From Lingula anatina (taxonomy: Eukaryota; Brachiopoda; Lingulata; Lingulida; Lingulidae): a stretch of DNA of 23,623 nt. The position numbers and the translations under genes were made by a program. This document shows, piece after piece, positions 1 through 9,519 of the stretch. Below the pieces are notes generated by a model. The model saw only the letters and a list, made by a program, of their open reading frames with translations. It was not told the DNA's origin and did no database searches. The first letter of the stretch is position 1; each line of letters starts with the position of its first letter. The stretch is taken from positions 1 to 23,623 of the forward strand of contig NW_019773584.1 of the NCBI RefSeq assembly GCF_001039355.2, given 5' to 3'.

Positions 1-102
1 GTTTGGATTTGGGTTTGGATTAGGGTTGGGGCTCTGAGTTGGGTTTGGATTTGGATTAGGGTTGGGGCTCAGAGTTGGGTTGGGGTTAGGATTTGGACCA
101 GG
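1..102. repeat. 36-bp tandem repeat coding a Pro-Asn linker
   Basis: Positions 31-66 form one unit and 67-102 a shortened second copy; 1-30 match the end of another copy. Read on the minus strand they encode PNPNPNP blocks separated by T-L/Q-S. The plus strand looks telomere-like (ttagggttgggg) only because of this codon pattern. Confidence 0.75.
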
Positions 103-247
103 GCTGGGGTTTGGTGCCTGTGTCACTGGTGGTCTGGTTCCACTGATGGAGCCAGTGGTTCCATCACATTTTGGAACCTTGCAGCAAGGATCCTTGGGAT
201 CGATGACCATCCTGCATGCTGATGGTAGATTGGGATAAGAGTTGCAC
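1..247 (-). CDS. VWC gene A-type exon, domain 8 second half, runs off the window
   Basis: It begins RCNSYPNLPSAC, then DPCCKVPKC. The linker becomes a Pro-Asn run broken by TLS and TQS, from a 36-bp (12-codon) tandem unit. The acceptor is gacag|g. The exon is still open at position 1, so its end and the rest of the gene are outside the window. Confidence 0.9.
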
Positions 248-3200
248 CTGTCAGTAAAACATAATTTATTTAAGGCATATTCTTTTTTTCTTTTGTCCCA
301 GAATGCAGTTAACAAAAAAAAAATCAAATCATCTTTCAGGTTTCTTATATCCCCCCTCCCTTTCTCTAAAGAGAGATAAAAGCAACACAGTAATAAAATC
401 CATATGTAATCTAGCAGGATATCAAGAGTCCTGGCTTGAAAAACCAGAAACTGTCCAACAAAATATCTTTGTGCAGCTGTTAAGGTACATGTTGTTGTGC
501 ATCTGATTCAAACATATGTGGGAAACCATCTTGAAAATTTTGTCAATATGATCTTTTTGTGTCTTTACTGGACAACATAAGAAAAGATAATTAGCTACTA
601 CTATATGAAATTATTCATTTAGCATGTCTCTGGTAACTTGAGCAGGATAAAAAGCAACATAATGATTACCCTTGATCTTAAACTTCTTCTAGTCTACAAA
701 AAAGGAAGAAATTATGTAAACAGGTGAAATTTCTCATCACTAAAAAAATTAATTATTTCTAGAAGAAATATTAAAATTTTATCTGATAAATGCATCGAAC
801 CTGTCCTTGCATCTGTACAATCCGGTCTGGTCATTGATGCATTCACAGTTGTACGTGCAGCCATCTTGCCACTTGTCTCCAGTGCTGTACGTCTGTCCCT
901 TGTAGAAGCAGTAAGCTGGATAAAAAATAAGAACAGGAGTCACATACCAAATAGGCTTCCATATATGTACCATCATCATTAATTAAACAACTGCTAGAGA
1001 GAGTAGTGGGCACCAGAAAGGAAAAGACATAAAGGAAGACAGAACGAAACATCGAGACAATCTGTTGAGAAGGAGAGATGACAGAAAAACAAGGATGGAC
1101 GTGGGGGCAGCTTAAGGGTTATACATCAGACAGACAACACTGGTGAGCTCTGGCGCATGCCTTATATGCCACAGCAGTATGAAGAGGATACTCAGTCATC
1201 AGTCAGTCAGAGAGTAGAAAAACAAAAAAAAAAAATTATAAACAGTCAAGAAACTTTACAACTGAACATTGCTGCTTGCCAGTGGACTTAAAAGTATTGC
1301 CAAAGAAAGATTTTAATTTTTTTGCATCAAAAGTGGCTTACTTCTGGGTCTTCCAGTGACTCCTGGTGCTGGTGTTGGCGCAATCTGTGGAGGTGGAGTG
1401 CCACTGCCAGTAATCACACCTGGCTGCAAGGGATTGATCACAGAACTGCCACCAGCTGGATCTGGGTTCCCAGTGTTGGGGTTTGTGTTTGGACACTGTG
1501 GAATCTTGCAGCACTGTGGGTCCTGTGGATCAGCCACCATCTGGCAGTTTGCTGGAACGTTCTGGTAGGTGCGACACCTAAAGATGGATCAATAGATAGA
1601 TAGATAGACACACAAAAAGAAAGATGTAAATATATCATCTGATACCTCAGAAGCAATGCTTAAGAAAAGAGTTCAATTTTTGACTGGGTTGCAAGAAAAA
1701 TAAATTGAGAAATGATGCAGTGGCCCTGCAACCAAAGATCAGCCCAGGGGTCTCTTAACGTGGAAAACCAAGATCAAAAATCATATTTGTAATTTAATTA
1801 CAGGGAAGAAAATAATGTCTGTTTTACTCACCTATCAGTACAGCGGTAGAATCCAGTTTTTCCGTCTTCACAGACACAATTCCTGTCACAGCCATCTGTC
1901 CAGGTCTGTCCCTGCACGTATCTGATGTTTTTATATGTGCAGACATCTGTAACGATTCCATGGGAATGCCAATATAAACTACATGTCTAATGCTAGGTTC
2001 AATGCATATAACTAGCAAGTGAATATAATATCAAATGCTGTGTTACTTAGGAAATTGAATATCTTTTAAATGAAATCCTTTCAAATACTGTGTTACTTTG
2101 GAAAATGAATATCTTTTAAATTAAATTCTTTCAGCTTAATCTTTAACTAATGACTTCATAAGAGAAAAATTGGTTTCACAGCTAAAACAGATTGTAGTTA
2201 CTAGGCTTTTTGAAGAAGACACGCCATTAAGGTCTTACTATAAGAAATAAAAAAATCCAAATTAAGACTGCATTCCCAGAACCTTATAGTACTGGTTGGA
2301 TTGATCTATCTCAGCGGGGATTATCATTAAGGCACAATCAATGTAATCAGCTTAATTGTCTGGCATTCCCCCTTGCAAAGCAACATGAACAACATCATGG
2401 ACCAAAAAGTTGTCCCGACTTTACAAGTACATTAAGTTATGAGGGGGCGTGCCAGACATTTAAGCTGCTTAAACTGCATGCTATTTAGAGAGAATCAGGA
2501 GGAGTTAGATCGATCCAGCTAGTACAACGGTCCCAAACACCTACTTCGCTGGGTTGGTGGCAGAGTTGGCTGTGGTCTGAATGTGAAGACAGGATTGGGC
2601 TGCACTGTTGAGACTCCTGGTGCCACACTCCCAGGGTTAGGGTTGGGATTTGGTGTAACACTGGGGTTTGGATTGGGGTTGGGAGTGCAAACCGGTTTCT
2701 GGCAGCAGTAGTCATTTGGATCTTGCTGCATTCTACAGTAGCTTGGTAGGTTTGGATACTTGGGACATCTGCAAATAAAGATATTAAACATTCAAAATAT
2801 ATTTTAGCAAAATAAACAACTCGCTAACAAAGATGTAAAAAAGAAAAAAGTTAAAAGCTTTTTAGCTTCAGCTGACATCTAATCAATATTACAATTTTGT
2901 CATCCAAATTATGCTCACTTATTTTGGTTCAATTTCAAAGAATCAAATGGCTGCCCTATACGTAGTACTAATTTTTTCCTCAATTTTACTTTTCAAACAT
3001 AAGGAAGTTATCTTTTTCAATACAGCTTTTACAAATTTTGACTACAAATCATTTTTTAAAATGATATTTTTAATAGTTTGTTCCATTTATTTTTCTTGAC
3101 TATCACTACTGAAGTTTTACCTATCAGTACAGGTATAGTGCCCAGTGTTAACATCATCGCAAACACAGTTGTAGTCACAGCCATCAGCGAACCTGGCACC

Positions 3201-6200
3201 CTGGGTGTAATATCGGCCCTTGTACACACAATATCCTACAGGTAAAAAAAAGTCCATTTTTTTATTTTTAAGATATGCATGATTTACATTTCAAATATAA
3301 ATGGAAGTTATAATGCTGAGTGAAACTTACTTGTTTCTCTTTCACCCTCTCCTCTTTCCATTCTCTCTTGTATAGTAGGAAATCTTAATCAAAATAATAC
3401 AAAAAAAAATTCCTATAAAAATTAATACAAATTACAAATAAATATTATGACCACTACATCAGTATATACATACTTGGCTGGTTTGGAGAAGTTCCTGTGG
3501 CAGTATTTCCGGTTCCTGTGATGACTCCTGGGATACCCGTTGGAACGATTGGCACAGCGCCGCCACCTGTTGTCCCTGAAGTGACACCAGAGTAATCACA
3601 GCGTGGGGTCTTACAACAGTACTTCACGGGGTCCTGGACCAGCGTGCACTCCTTTGGAAGGTTGGTATATGTTGGGCATCTAAAATAAATTATAACAATA
3701 AAACATAATTTCACTCTTCCTGACTTGCTATTTTTTTCACAGAAGTTTAAAAATGCTTGAACTAAACGATTTCATTGACATATAGAATAGTTATTGATAT
3801 TAAGTAATTTCAGTTTTTTTCAACAAAATTAAAACACTGCTCATACTTATTGACATAACTGATATTTGAATAGATGGGCAATTACAACAGAAGGCATAGA
3901 AGTCACTTACAAATCATTGCAGTTGTAGAAACCAGTTGTATCATCCTCGCACACACACTCATACTGGCATCCAACTTGCCAAGTCTGTCCTTTAGCATAC
4001 TGGCGGTTGTTATATACACAGTACTTCCCTGAAAGTACAGAAGAAATTCACTCACTGATGAAGATGCTCTAGACAGACATCAAAATATTGAAAGTAAACA
4101 AGTTGTTCAGAAAAATATTACTTTATTCTTATAATATTAAAGAGCCGATGAAATTCCTCTGTGAATATTTACAGTGTGTACGATCTATAATGGTGAGTTC
4201 TGCAGATGATATCCACTTACTATTCTGTCCAGGATTTGGAGCAACAGTGTTACCAGGATTTGGTGCTACTGTGTTACCAGGATTAGGTGCTACCGTGTTA
4301 CCAGGATTTGGTGCTACCGTGTTGCCAGGATTTGGTGCTACCGTGTTGCCAGGATTTGGTGCTATCGTGTTACCAGGATTTGGCCTGAATGTTACCATGC
4401 CTGGTGCTCGGGTTGTCTCTGTGACGGTTGGGAAATTGCAGGACGGAGTCTGACAGCAAGCATCTCTTGGGTCTGGTATCATTGTGCAGTAGCTCGGGAG
4501 GTTGGTATACTTGGCACATCTACATTAAAACAATAAAGTAATGAAGAAGTTTATCAGGAAGTTTTACTTAATTCAGGGATGAGACGGCCATTTAGTGAAA
4601 AATGGCGGAAAATATCACGTGTGGTTCAGGGGGTTGCCTAGGCCAGTAAATTTTTTGGGCTCCCAAAAAGACAGAAAACTGTGGGTAGTTTGAAAATCTC
4701 ATCCATGTAAATCTCATTTATGAACAATCTAAAAGATATCTGAAATACATGATTATGTTAGACAGCAACAAAGAGTTCCACCAAATGTTAATTGCTTGTG
4801 AAAATAAGTAAAACTTTCATAGCAGCCTCTTCAAAAATTAAAAATAATTTACACTATCACTACCCACATCTTAGTCTCCTACTTGCAACTAATCCATGCA
4901 CATTTTCAAACCATAAATTTTAAAAGTAAGCTATACCTTTCATTACATTGGTATCTTCCAGTCACTGCATCAACACACTGGCACAAATACTTGCAGCCAT
5001 CTTCCCATCTCTGTCCCTGCCTGTAGGTCTTACCATCCGTGTACACGCACACATCTGAAAACAAAGGATTCATTAAAGGGATAACAATTCTTCGTATGAG
5101 ATCTATATTTCACAATAAATACATTGTATGCAACTCATATTTAAAATATTCTAAATCTCCACAAAAACAGCAGTTAAAGCAATATTTTGAAATCTGTCCT
5201 TATCATCGGACCACGTGACCTCCATAGATGGCTATACTCTGTAATAATCTCTTATTTCTTATTTAATTTTGCGCAAAAACCGAGATTCATTGTGCTTGTG
5301 TACATTTGGCTACATAAACATGGTTATTAAACAGAAGTCGCTGTACTAACCCGTAGAGCCGGAGATACCTCCAGGGCCAGGTTTGGGAGTGATGTTACCG
5401 CCAGAAGACGGTGTGGTGCGACCACCATTTATCACATTCCCAGTTACACTGGGGAAGTTACAGACTGGTTTCTGGCAGCAGCTATCAACAGGATCCTGTT
5501 GCATAACGCAATTCTTGGTGTCATACTGATAGGTTGGGCACCTAGAATGAAACGGGGGAAAACATTCGTGTTATCAAAATTTTCCTTTATTTCATTATGA
5601 TATATCTGCTACAGCAGAGGCGGATCCAGAGTTATTTTCTGACAGTCTTCCAAATTATCTTTGTTGATTCATCCTCCATTTTTGACCATCTTCCGACAGA
5701 AAAAAAAATAGATACCCGTCAATGTAAACTTGAAAATCTGACCGTCTTCACAAATTTTAAAGTCTTGAAAAAGAAATAAAATTACAAAAGAAAACACACA
5801 CACACACACACACACTCACACACACACATCTCAAAGTGTTACTTATTCAATATACATACATACCTCTGATCACATCTGTATTGCCCAGTAACGCCATCTA
5901 CACATATGCAGTTGTACTTGCAGCCATCTTGCCATCTCTGGCCTTCAGTGTACTGAACTCCATTGTATACACATACTCCTACAATAGAATGAAAATATGT
6001 CTGTAGTATGCAAAAAATACAATGCTTAATACCAGCAAAAAAACAGAAACTACTTGTTACTTGTGAAACTCACTTGAAATTAACTGTTTGTGGTGAGGTT
6101 AGTAATACAGTTATATTAGTGGTAGGTACACATACATACTTCTTCTACATTTATAAAACAAAAGTAAGATGCAATACAATCAACCCACCCTTTCAGCCTT

Positions 6201-8887
6201 ATGGCATGAAAATGAATCAACTTTGTGATAAGAACTTAGTAATAAAAGCCAATTGAAATTTTAATTCATAAAAGAACTAATAACAAATTCAGAAGTTAAG
6301 AATCATGTTTAGAATCATCTTGGTAACACTTGGAACTTACTGGGTTGTCCAATGACTGGTTTGTTTGTGACTGGTGAAACAGTGCCAGGATTCACAACAG
6401 GGGGTGGGGTGCCAGAGCCAGTGAACCCACCTCCTGTAACAGGTGTGAAGGTGCACCTTGGTTCTTGACAGCAGTAATCCGTCTGACTTTGCACAAGTTG
6501 GCAGCTTGCTGGGAGATTTCGGTAGGTTGGGCATCTAATTAAAAAATGATCAGAAGTATGTCTCATTATCTTTATCACAATACCTCTGATTATTTAATTC
6601 GTAATTCATTTGTCTTTGCACAAGTTGGCAGGTTGCTGGGAGATTCCAGCAGGTTAGACATTTAATTTGAAAGTAAGACAGATTGTTATCATCACAATGC
6701 ATCTGATTATTTTTATTCTTACTTAGTAATTACTAAAAGACACTCTAATTGGTTGTTTGGTTTGTCATTCACCTGCTGGTTTAATTGGTTACAAATCACT
6801 AAAATCCTCTAATATTACCAAAAGGTCCAAAGGAGCATTTAAATTACAGTAAGTTTGGCTCTTCTTGATCTTATATATCTTTCTCAGCAAATTGTCTGAT
6901 AAAAGTTTATTAAATGTTTGTTCCATTTCCCATAATGTTAGCAAACCCACTGCCCTGCACAATACACTGCTTACTTCAAATTCAGAATATAAAAGAAGCA
7001 AAGGGCAGACATGCACACCCGTTTCTTTGGGTATGCTCATCAGATCTTAAAAGGATGATCCACAGAAAAGGGTCATACTAAAAAGGATCAAACTAGATGC
7101 TGTGAAAATGCGACTGGTGTCTCATTATAAACAGAGCCAACCCTATGATATTACCTTTCTGTGCATCTGTAAAATCCTGTCCTTCCATCCTCACAGACAC
7201 AGTTGTACTGGCAGCCATCTTGCCACCTCTGGCCCTGCACATAGATCTGGTTGTTCCACATGCATCCCTCTGTAGTGGAAAAGAGGATGAATTAAATGAA
7301 AAATCAGACCTCTCATAACAAATATGGTTCAATTAAAAAAAATTTTTTATACCATAAATTTATAAACAAGACAACTGATCGATTGGATAGTAGTTTTGCT
7401 GATTGCCTGACTGACAATCTACATGTAACTGACCTATAAGCTAACTGACTGACAAGCTGACTGACAAGCTAACTGACTGACAAACTAACTGTTCGCAAAA
7501 CACTCTGACTGTCAGACTAATACAATGACAAAGAACATACGTCTGGTTCCAGTAACTCCTCCTGGAATCACTCCAGTGCCAGTGATGACATTGTTGGTGC
7601 TGGGGATGGTGCACTGGGGCTTCTTGCAGCAGGTGTCGCCCTCTGTGTTCTGAACCAGTTGGCAGTAACTGGGGAGGTTCTGGTATTTGGGACATCTGAG
7701 AATGAACATACAGAATATTACTGATCAAACTGTTTAGGCAAGTGATTTTCTAAAACTAAACCCTATAAGGGAATTGCCATGGGAATTTTTTCTACAAGAA
7801 AAAATGGTTATATACACATTTTACATTTACGTAGTTTACACGGAAGACCCAATTCCATATAATTATGCACTCAATTTATGAGCTCTCTTGTTATCCATTT
7901 TTTAAACTTGTTATCTATTTTTCAAACTTTAAGCTAGTAATGTCTATACAATGACAGTTTATGGGTTAGAAAGTCTAATGTGAGTCAGTGTTCAGTGTCT
8001 AAAAGGTTTTAATATTCGGGGAAACAAAATCACCAATCACAGGGGAAAATAATATTTCACATAATTATCTCAGCAATCTTTTCATGTCAAAATCTTCACA
8101 TTTACAGGTAATATTTTCTTGTATATTAACTGAAGCCCATTTTGCATGAGGCAGAATTTTTTTCTTCAAAAGTTCATCAGAACCCTTAATTTTTCCCCCA
8201 AAATATGACCGACTTCTATATGAAGAAGAATTTTTTCTTTAAAACATCATCGAAACCCTTCATTTTTTTGTAAGACATGACCCACCTCTCGGTGCATCTG
8301 TATGTCCTGCCTGGCAGACATTCACAGTTGTAGTCACATCCATCACTCCATCTGGCACCTTTGGCATACTGATTGTTCTTGTAGACGCAGAATTCTGCAA
8401 AAAAAAAAAAAAAAAAAAAAAAATAGAACTTTTATCATATGCCATCATATCATATCATATGATATTACATCCCATATCATATCATATTTTTGAAGTTATT
8501 AATGTCAGATCACATTGTGCAAAAATTCATGTATATATACTAAATATTTTAACCATGGCGTAATCATAAATGGTTAATGTCAAACCTTGCATTACATTCA
8601 TAAGATGTCTTCAATTGCTTTACCCAAATCAGCAGTTTTCATTTATTTATTAATTTTATCTTTTATTGACGGGGGATATTTTAAGATATTTTAATGAATG
8701 GCCAAAAATGATTTTAAAAAAGACAAAAGACATATAATGTGCTGTGAGTTTAACAATCAGATGAGATTCAATCATGCATTAACAAACCAACAAAGTCCCC
8801 CACCTCCAGTTCCACTGATCCCCCCTGGGTTGGTGCCCGGGATGACCACAGGGTTGGGTGTGGTCCCCGCCCCAATGATCTGGTTTG
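1..8887 (-). CDS. Multi-domain VWC (von Willebrand factor type C) extracellular protein, partial at both ends
   Basis: This is a spliced minus-strand gene: join of 8887-8804, 8394-8286, 7695-7541, 7269-7155, 6534-6341, 5978-5864, 5541-5351, 5054-4937, 4519-4221, 4028-3911, 3679-3474, 3235-3121, 2768-2545, 1946-1832, 1577-1342, 915-801 and 247-1, about 918 codons. Each B+A exon pair makes one ten-cysteine VWC domain: C-x-Y-K, DGC-x-Y-x-C-x-C, Y-x-C, then RCP-x-Y, C, CC, P-x-C. Linkers rich in Pro, Thr, Gly and Asn separate the domains. All internal junctions are GT/AG and keep one phase rule. VWC repeats occur in secreted matrix proteins and BMP-binding proteins (chordin/kielin type). The signal peptide and C terminus lie outside the window, so secretion is inferred. 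I see no other domain type and cannot name the ligand. Introns of 300-620 bases (248-800, 916-1341, 1947-2544, 2769-3120, 4520-4936, 5542-5863, 5979-6340, 6535-7154, 7696-8285, 8395-8803) hold only AT-rich sequence and the repeats listed separately. Confidence 0.9.
801..915 (-). CDS. VWC gene B-type exon, domain 8 first half
   Basis: The pattern is YCFYKGQTYSTGDKW, QDGCTYNCECINDQTG, YRCKDR. It has 115 nt, acceptor tccag|ct and donor ag|gttcga. The donor is non-consensus after GT, but it is the only GT that keeps the phase of the array. Confidence 0.87.
1342..1577 (-). CDS. VWC gene A-type exon, domain 7 second half and linker
   Basis: It begins RCRTYQNVPANC, then PQCCKIPQC, and a long linker of Asn, Pro, Gly and Thr. 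The usual Pro after the first cysteine is Arg. The acceptor is tttag|g and the donor aa|gtaagc. It has 236 nt. Confidence 0.9.
1832..1946 (-). CDS. VWC gene B-type exon, domain 7 first half
   Basis: The pattern is VCTYKNIRYVQGQTW, TDGCDRNCVCEDGKTG, FYRCTDR. It has 115 nt, acceptor tacag|at and donor ag|gtgagt. The Tyr before the third cysteine is replaced by Arg. Confidence 0.9.
2031..2130. repeat. Two-copy 50-bp intronic tandem repeat
   Basis: Positions 2031-2080 and 2081-2130 are near-identical (both open tcaaat-ctgtgttact) and lie in the intron between domains 6 and 7. Confidence 0.8.
2545..2768 (-). CDS. VWC gene A-type exon, domain 6 second half with Pro-Asn repeat linker
   Basis: It begins RCPKYPNLPSYC, then DYCCQKPVC. 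The linker opens with two runs of alternating Pro-Asn (PNPNPNP) and continues with Val/Thr/Gln/Pro. The acceptor is tgcag|a. The donor a|gtaggt is chosen because it keeps phase 1; a second GT six bases downstream would break the phase rule. Confidence 0.87.
3121..3235 (-). CDS. VWC gene B-type exon, domain 6 first half
   Basis: The pattern is YCVYKGRYYTQGARF, ADGCDYNCVCDDVNTG, YTCTDR. It has 115 nt, acceptor tgtag|ga and donor ag|gtaaaa. The Trp of the usual G-x-x-W position is Phe. Confidence 0.9.
3474..3679 (-). CDS. VWC gene A-type exon, domain 5 second half and linker
   Basis: It begins CPTYTNLPKEC, then KYCCKTPRC, and a linker rich in Gly, Thr, Val and Pro. The acceptor is tttag|a and the donor a|gtatgt. 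It has 206 nt, entering in phase 2 and exiting in phase 1. Confidence 0.9.
3911..4028 (-). CDS. VWC gene B-type exon, domain 5 first half
   Basis: The pattern is KYCVYNNRQYAKGQTW, VGCQYECVCEDDTTG, FYNCND. It has 118 nt, acceptor ttcag|gg and donor tt|gtaagt. Its last two bases are tt instead of ag, so the split junction codon is Leu where the other visible B-to-A junctions have Arg. The Asp of the DGC motif is Val. Confidence 0.9.
4221..4519 (-). CDS. VWC gene A-type exon, domain 4 second half with expanded repeat linker
   Basis: It begins RCAKYTNLPSYC, then DACCQTPSC, followed by the longest linker in the gene. The linker is a tandem array of an eight-residue unit PNPGNTVA: six full copies (one with Ile for Val) and a partial copy PNPGQN. 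The acceptor is tgtag|a and the donor gtaagt. The array is in frame, so copy-number change alters only linker length. Confidence 0.92.
4231..4390. repeat. 24-bp in-frame coding minisatellite
   Basis: A 24-bp unit is repeated six times plus a partial copy and encodes PNPGNTVA on the minus strand. Copies differ by single substitutions, several of them silent. Confidence 0.9.
4937..5054 (-). CDS. VWC gene B-type exon, domain 4 first half
   Basis: The pattern is VCVYTDGKTYRQGQRW, EDGCKYLCQCVDAVTG, YQCNER. At 118 nt it is one codon longer than most B exons. The acceptor is ttcag|at and the donor ag|gtatag. Confidence 0.9.
5351..5541 (-). CDS. VWC gene A-type exon, domain 3 second half and linker
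   Basis: It begins RCPTYQYDTKNC, then DSCCQKPVC, and a linker rich in Asn, Gly, Thr, Ser and Pro. This is the only A exon without the NLP/NVP motif before the second cysteine. The donor is g|gttagt, the weakest-looking in the array, but the phase fits. Confidence 0.87.
5794..5828. repeat. (CA)n microsatellite
   Basis: An almost perfect CA dinucleotide run lies in the intron between domains 2 and 3 of the VWC gene. Confidence 0.95.
5864..5978 (-). CDS. VWC gene B-type exon, domain 3 first half
   Basis: The pattern is VCVYNGVQYTEGQRW, QDGCKYNCICVDG, TGQYRCDQR. It has 115 nt, acceptor tgtag|ga and donor ag|gtatgt. Five cysteines are in VWC register. Confidence 0.9.
6341..6534 (-). CDS. VWC gene A-type exon, domain 2 second half and linker
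   Basis: It begins RCPTYRNLPASCQLVQ, has DYCCQEPRC, then a Gly/Pro/Thr/Val linker with GSGTPPP. The acceptor is attag|a and the donor gtaagt. Its 5' end and the intron sequence before it are duplicated as a decayed copy about 127 bp away (6612-6665). Confidence 0.92.
6612..6665 (-). pseudogene. Decayed duplicate of the start of the 6341-6534 exon
   Basis: This intronic segment repeats the first part of the downstream A exon (6481-6534) and its upstream intron at an offset of 127 bp. It still reads NLPATCQLVQ, but the acceptor AG is lost (aaat for ttag), and the CC and P-x-C cysteines are absent. It is a partial tandem duplication and not a working exon. Confidence 0.75.
7155..7269 (-). CDS. 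VWC gene B-type exon, domain 2 first half
   Basis: The pattern is GCMWNNQIYVQGQRW, QDGCQYNCVCEDG, TGFYRCTER. It has 115 nt, acceptor tacag|ag and donor ag|gtaata. All five expected cysteines are present. The position after the first cysteine is Met-Trp instead of the usual Val-Tyr. Confidence 0.9.
7409..7491. repeat. Short CTGACTGACAAG/CTAACTG tandem repeat
   Basis: Units of 12 and 16 bases built from ctgactgacaag and ctaactgactgacaag follow one another in the intron between domains 1 and 2. Confidence 0.75.
7541..7695 (-). CDS. VWC gene A-type exon, domain 1 second half and linker
   Basis: It begins RCPKYQNLPSYC, continues to DTCCKKPQC, and ends in a short 23-residue linker of Thr/Gly/Val/Ile. 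The acceptor is ctcag|a and the donor gtatgt. At 155 nt it has the shortest linker in the array. It enters in phase 2 and exits in phase 1. Confidence 0.9.
8286..8394 (-). CDS. VWC gene B-type exon, domain 1 first half
   Basis: The exon has five cysteines in the pattern FCVYK, SDGCDYNCEC, YRCTER. The acceptor follows a run of about 25 T on the coding strand, and the donor is ag|gtgggt. At 109 nt it is the shortest B exon: the loop after the fourth cysteine reads LPGRT, two residues shorter than the usual D-x-x-TG-x-Y loop. It enters in phase 1 and exits in phase 2. Confidence 0.88.
8399..8423. repeat. Poly-A run (poly-T on the coding strand)
   Basis: A run of 25 A begins two bases beyond the acceptor of the 8286-8394 exon, so on the coding strand it forms that exon's polypyrimidine tract. 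Confidence 0.9.
8434..8487. repeat. (CATAT)n imperfect repeat
   Basis: Repeated catat/atcat units, partly palindromic, in the intron just upstream of domain 1. Confidence 0.7.
8804..8887 (-). CDS. VWC gene A-type exon, 3' part only, cut at the N
   Basis: Only the linker part of an A exon is visible: 27 codons rich in Gly, Pro, Thr and Ile (ending ISGTGG), then a phase-1 donor g|gtgggg at 8803-8802. This matches linkers in the other A exons. The cysteine half (RCP..Y, CC, P.C) should lie just upstream, but the next base is N (8888) and nothing beyond it translates to a VWC half. The exon is therefore truncated by the assembly or by a rearrangement. Confidence 0.7.
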
Positions 8888-8888
8888 N
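8888..8888. other. Ambiguous base N, probable assembly junction
   Basis: This is the only N in the window. It sits inside a VWC A exon whose 5' half does not appear on the other side, which suggests a collapsed gap or false join. Confidence 0.7.
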
Positions 8889-9248
8889 AGAGCGCGTGCC
8901 GGGCTTTGTGACAGAACCCCAATTAAGGCCTCGTGTTTGTGCTTGTAAGGTAGGTCGTAAGAATGCCTATCACAATACGACAACTCTTTGGAAGGGTAAT
9001 GAATTTATGTGCATAAATGAGCAGAAATAACTCGAGTCCGAAATCTGTGCCTCTTCATTGCTCTCTGCGTCGCTTTTTGTGTGTTCTTTGTAAGCATGGG
9101 TCCTAGCGCACTCGCAGTGGGCTCAGGCTTCAGTACGTATACGTCTTACCCACTACAAGGGCGGCAATTATTGCAGGCATATTTTCCACATTTTTCACAG
9201 TTAGAAAATTGACCGTGTTGAGCCAGAGACATTATCTGTGAATACCTA

Positions 9249-9267
9249 GTGAAAAATCAATCTGTGG
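9249..9267 (+). repeat. Dispersed repeat core, copy 1
   Basis: A 19-bp segment starting gtgaaaaatcaat recurs at 17810-17828. The following bases are also similar (cctggta against cctagta). It is probably the end of a shared mobile element. Confidence 0.55.
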
Positions 9268-9519
9268 CCCTGGTAAAAGGTATATACGTCTACACCCCTC
9301 CTTTTACTCGTTAATAGTCATTTTAGCCGTATTTAAAGTAGGTTTTTTAAAGAAACATTAAGAAAATTCAAGGACTATTTAAGAAGAAATAAAGAAAAAC
9401 GCGGGGAAACGAGATGTACGGTTTAAGTGCAAGAAACGCTCCCTTGGAGTATATTTAATTTAATTCAACAAGTAAAAGTACAGCGCAGTTTTCTTCTTCG
9501 ATGTCATTCTACTTCAGCT

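Noticed and set aside
1-120. Telomeric or interstitial telomere repeat
   Set aside because: TTAGGG occurs irregularly inside a 36-bp unit that encodes Pro-Asn on the minus strand; there is no run of the hexamer.
519-530. TGTGGGAA next to CATATG, resembling an RBPJ plus E-box (PTF1-type) site
   Set aside because: It lies in an intron of the VWC gene far from ptf1a, the E-box and RBPJ words overlap instead of being spaced, and such short matches arise by chance.
4088-4453. Plus-strand open frame of 121 codons with a PGFGATVL repeat
   Set aside because: It is the antisense shadow of the minus-strand PNPGNTVA minisatellite, which lies in a spliced VWC exon with correct phase.
4577-4704. Possible small MITE in a VWC intron (ggatgaga / tctcatcc)
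   Set aside because: Only eight bases pair and no target duplication or internal symmetry is visible.
6789-7040. Minus-strand open frame of 83 codons in a VWC intron
   Set aside because: No domain is recognised and no VWC cysteine pattern is present; it is probably chance or repeat-derived sequence.
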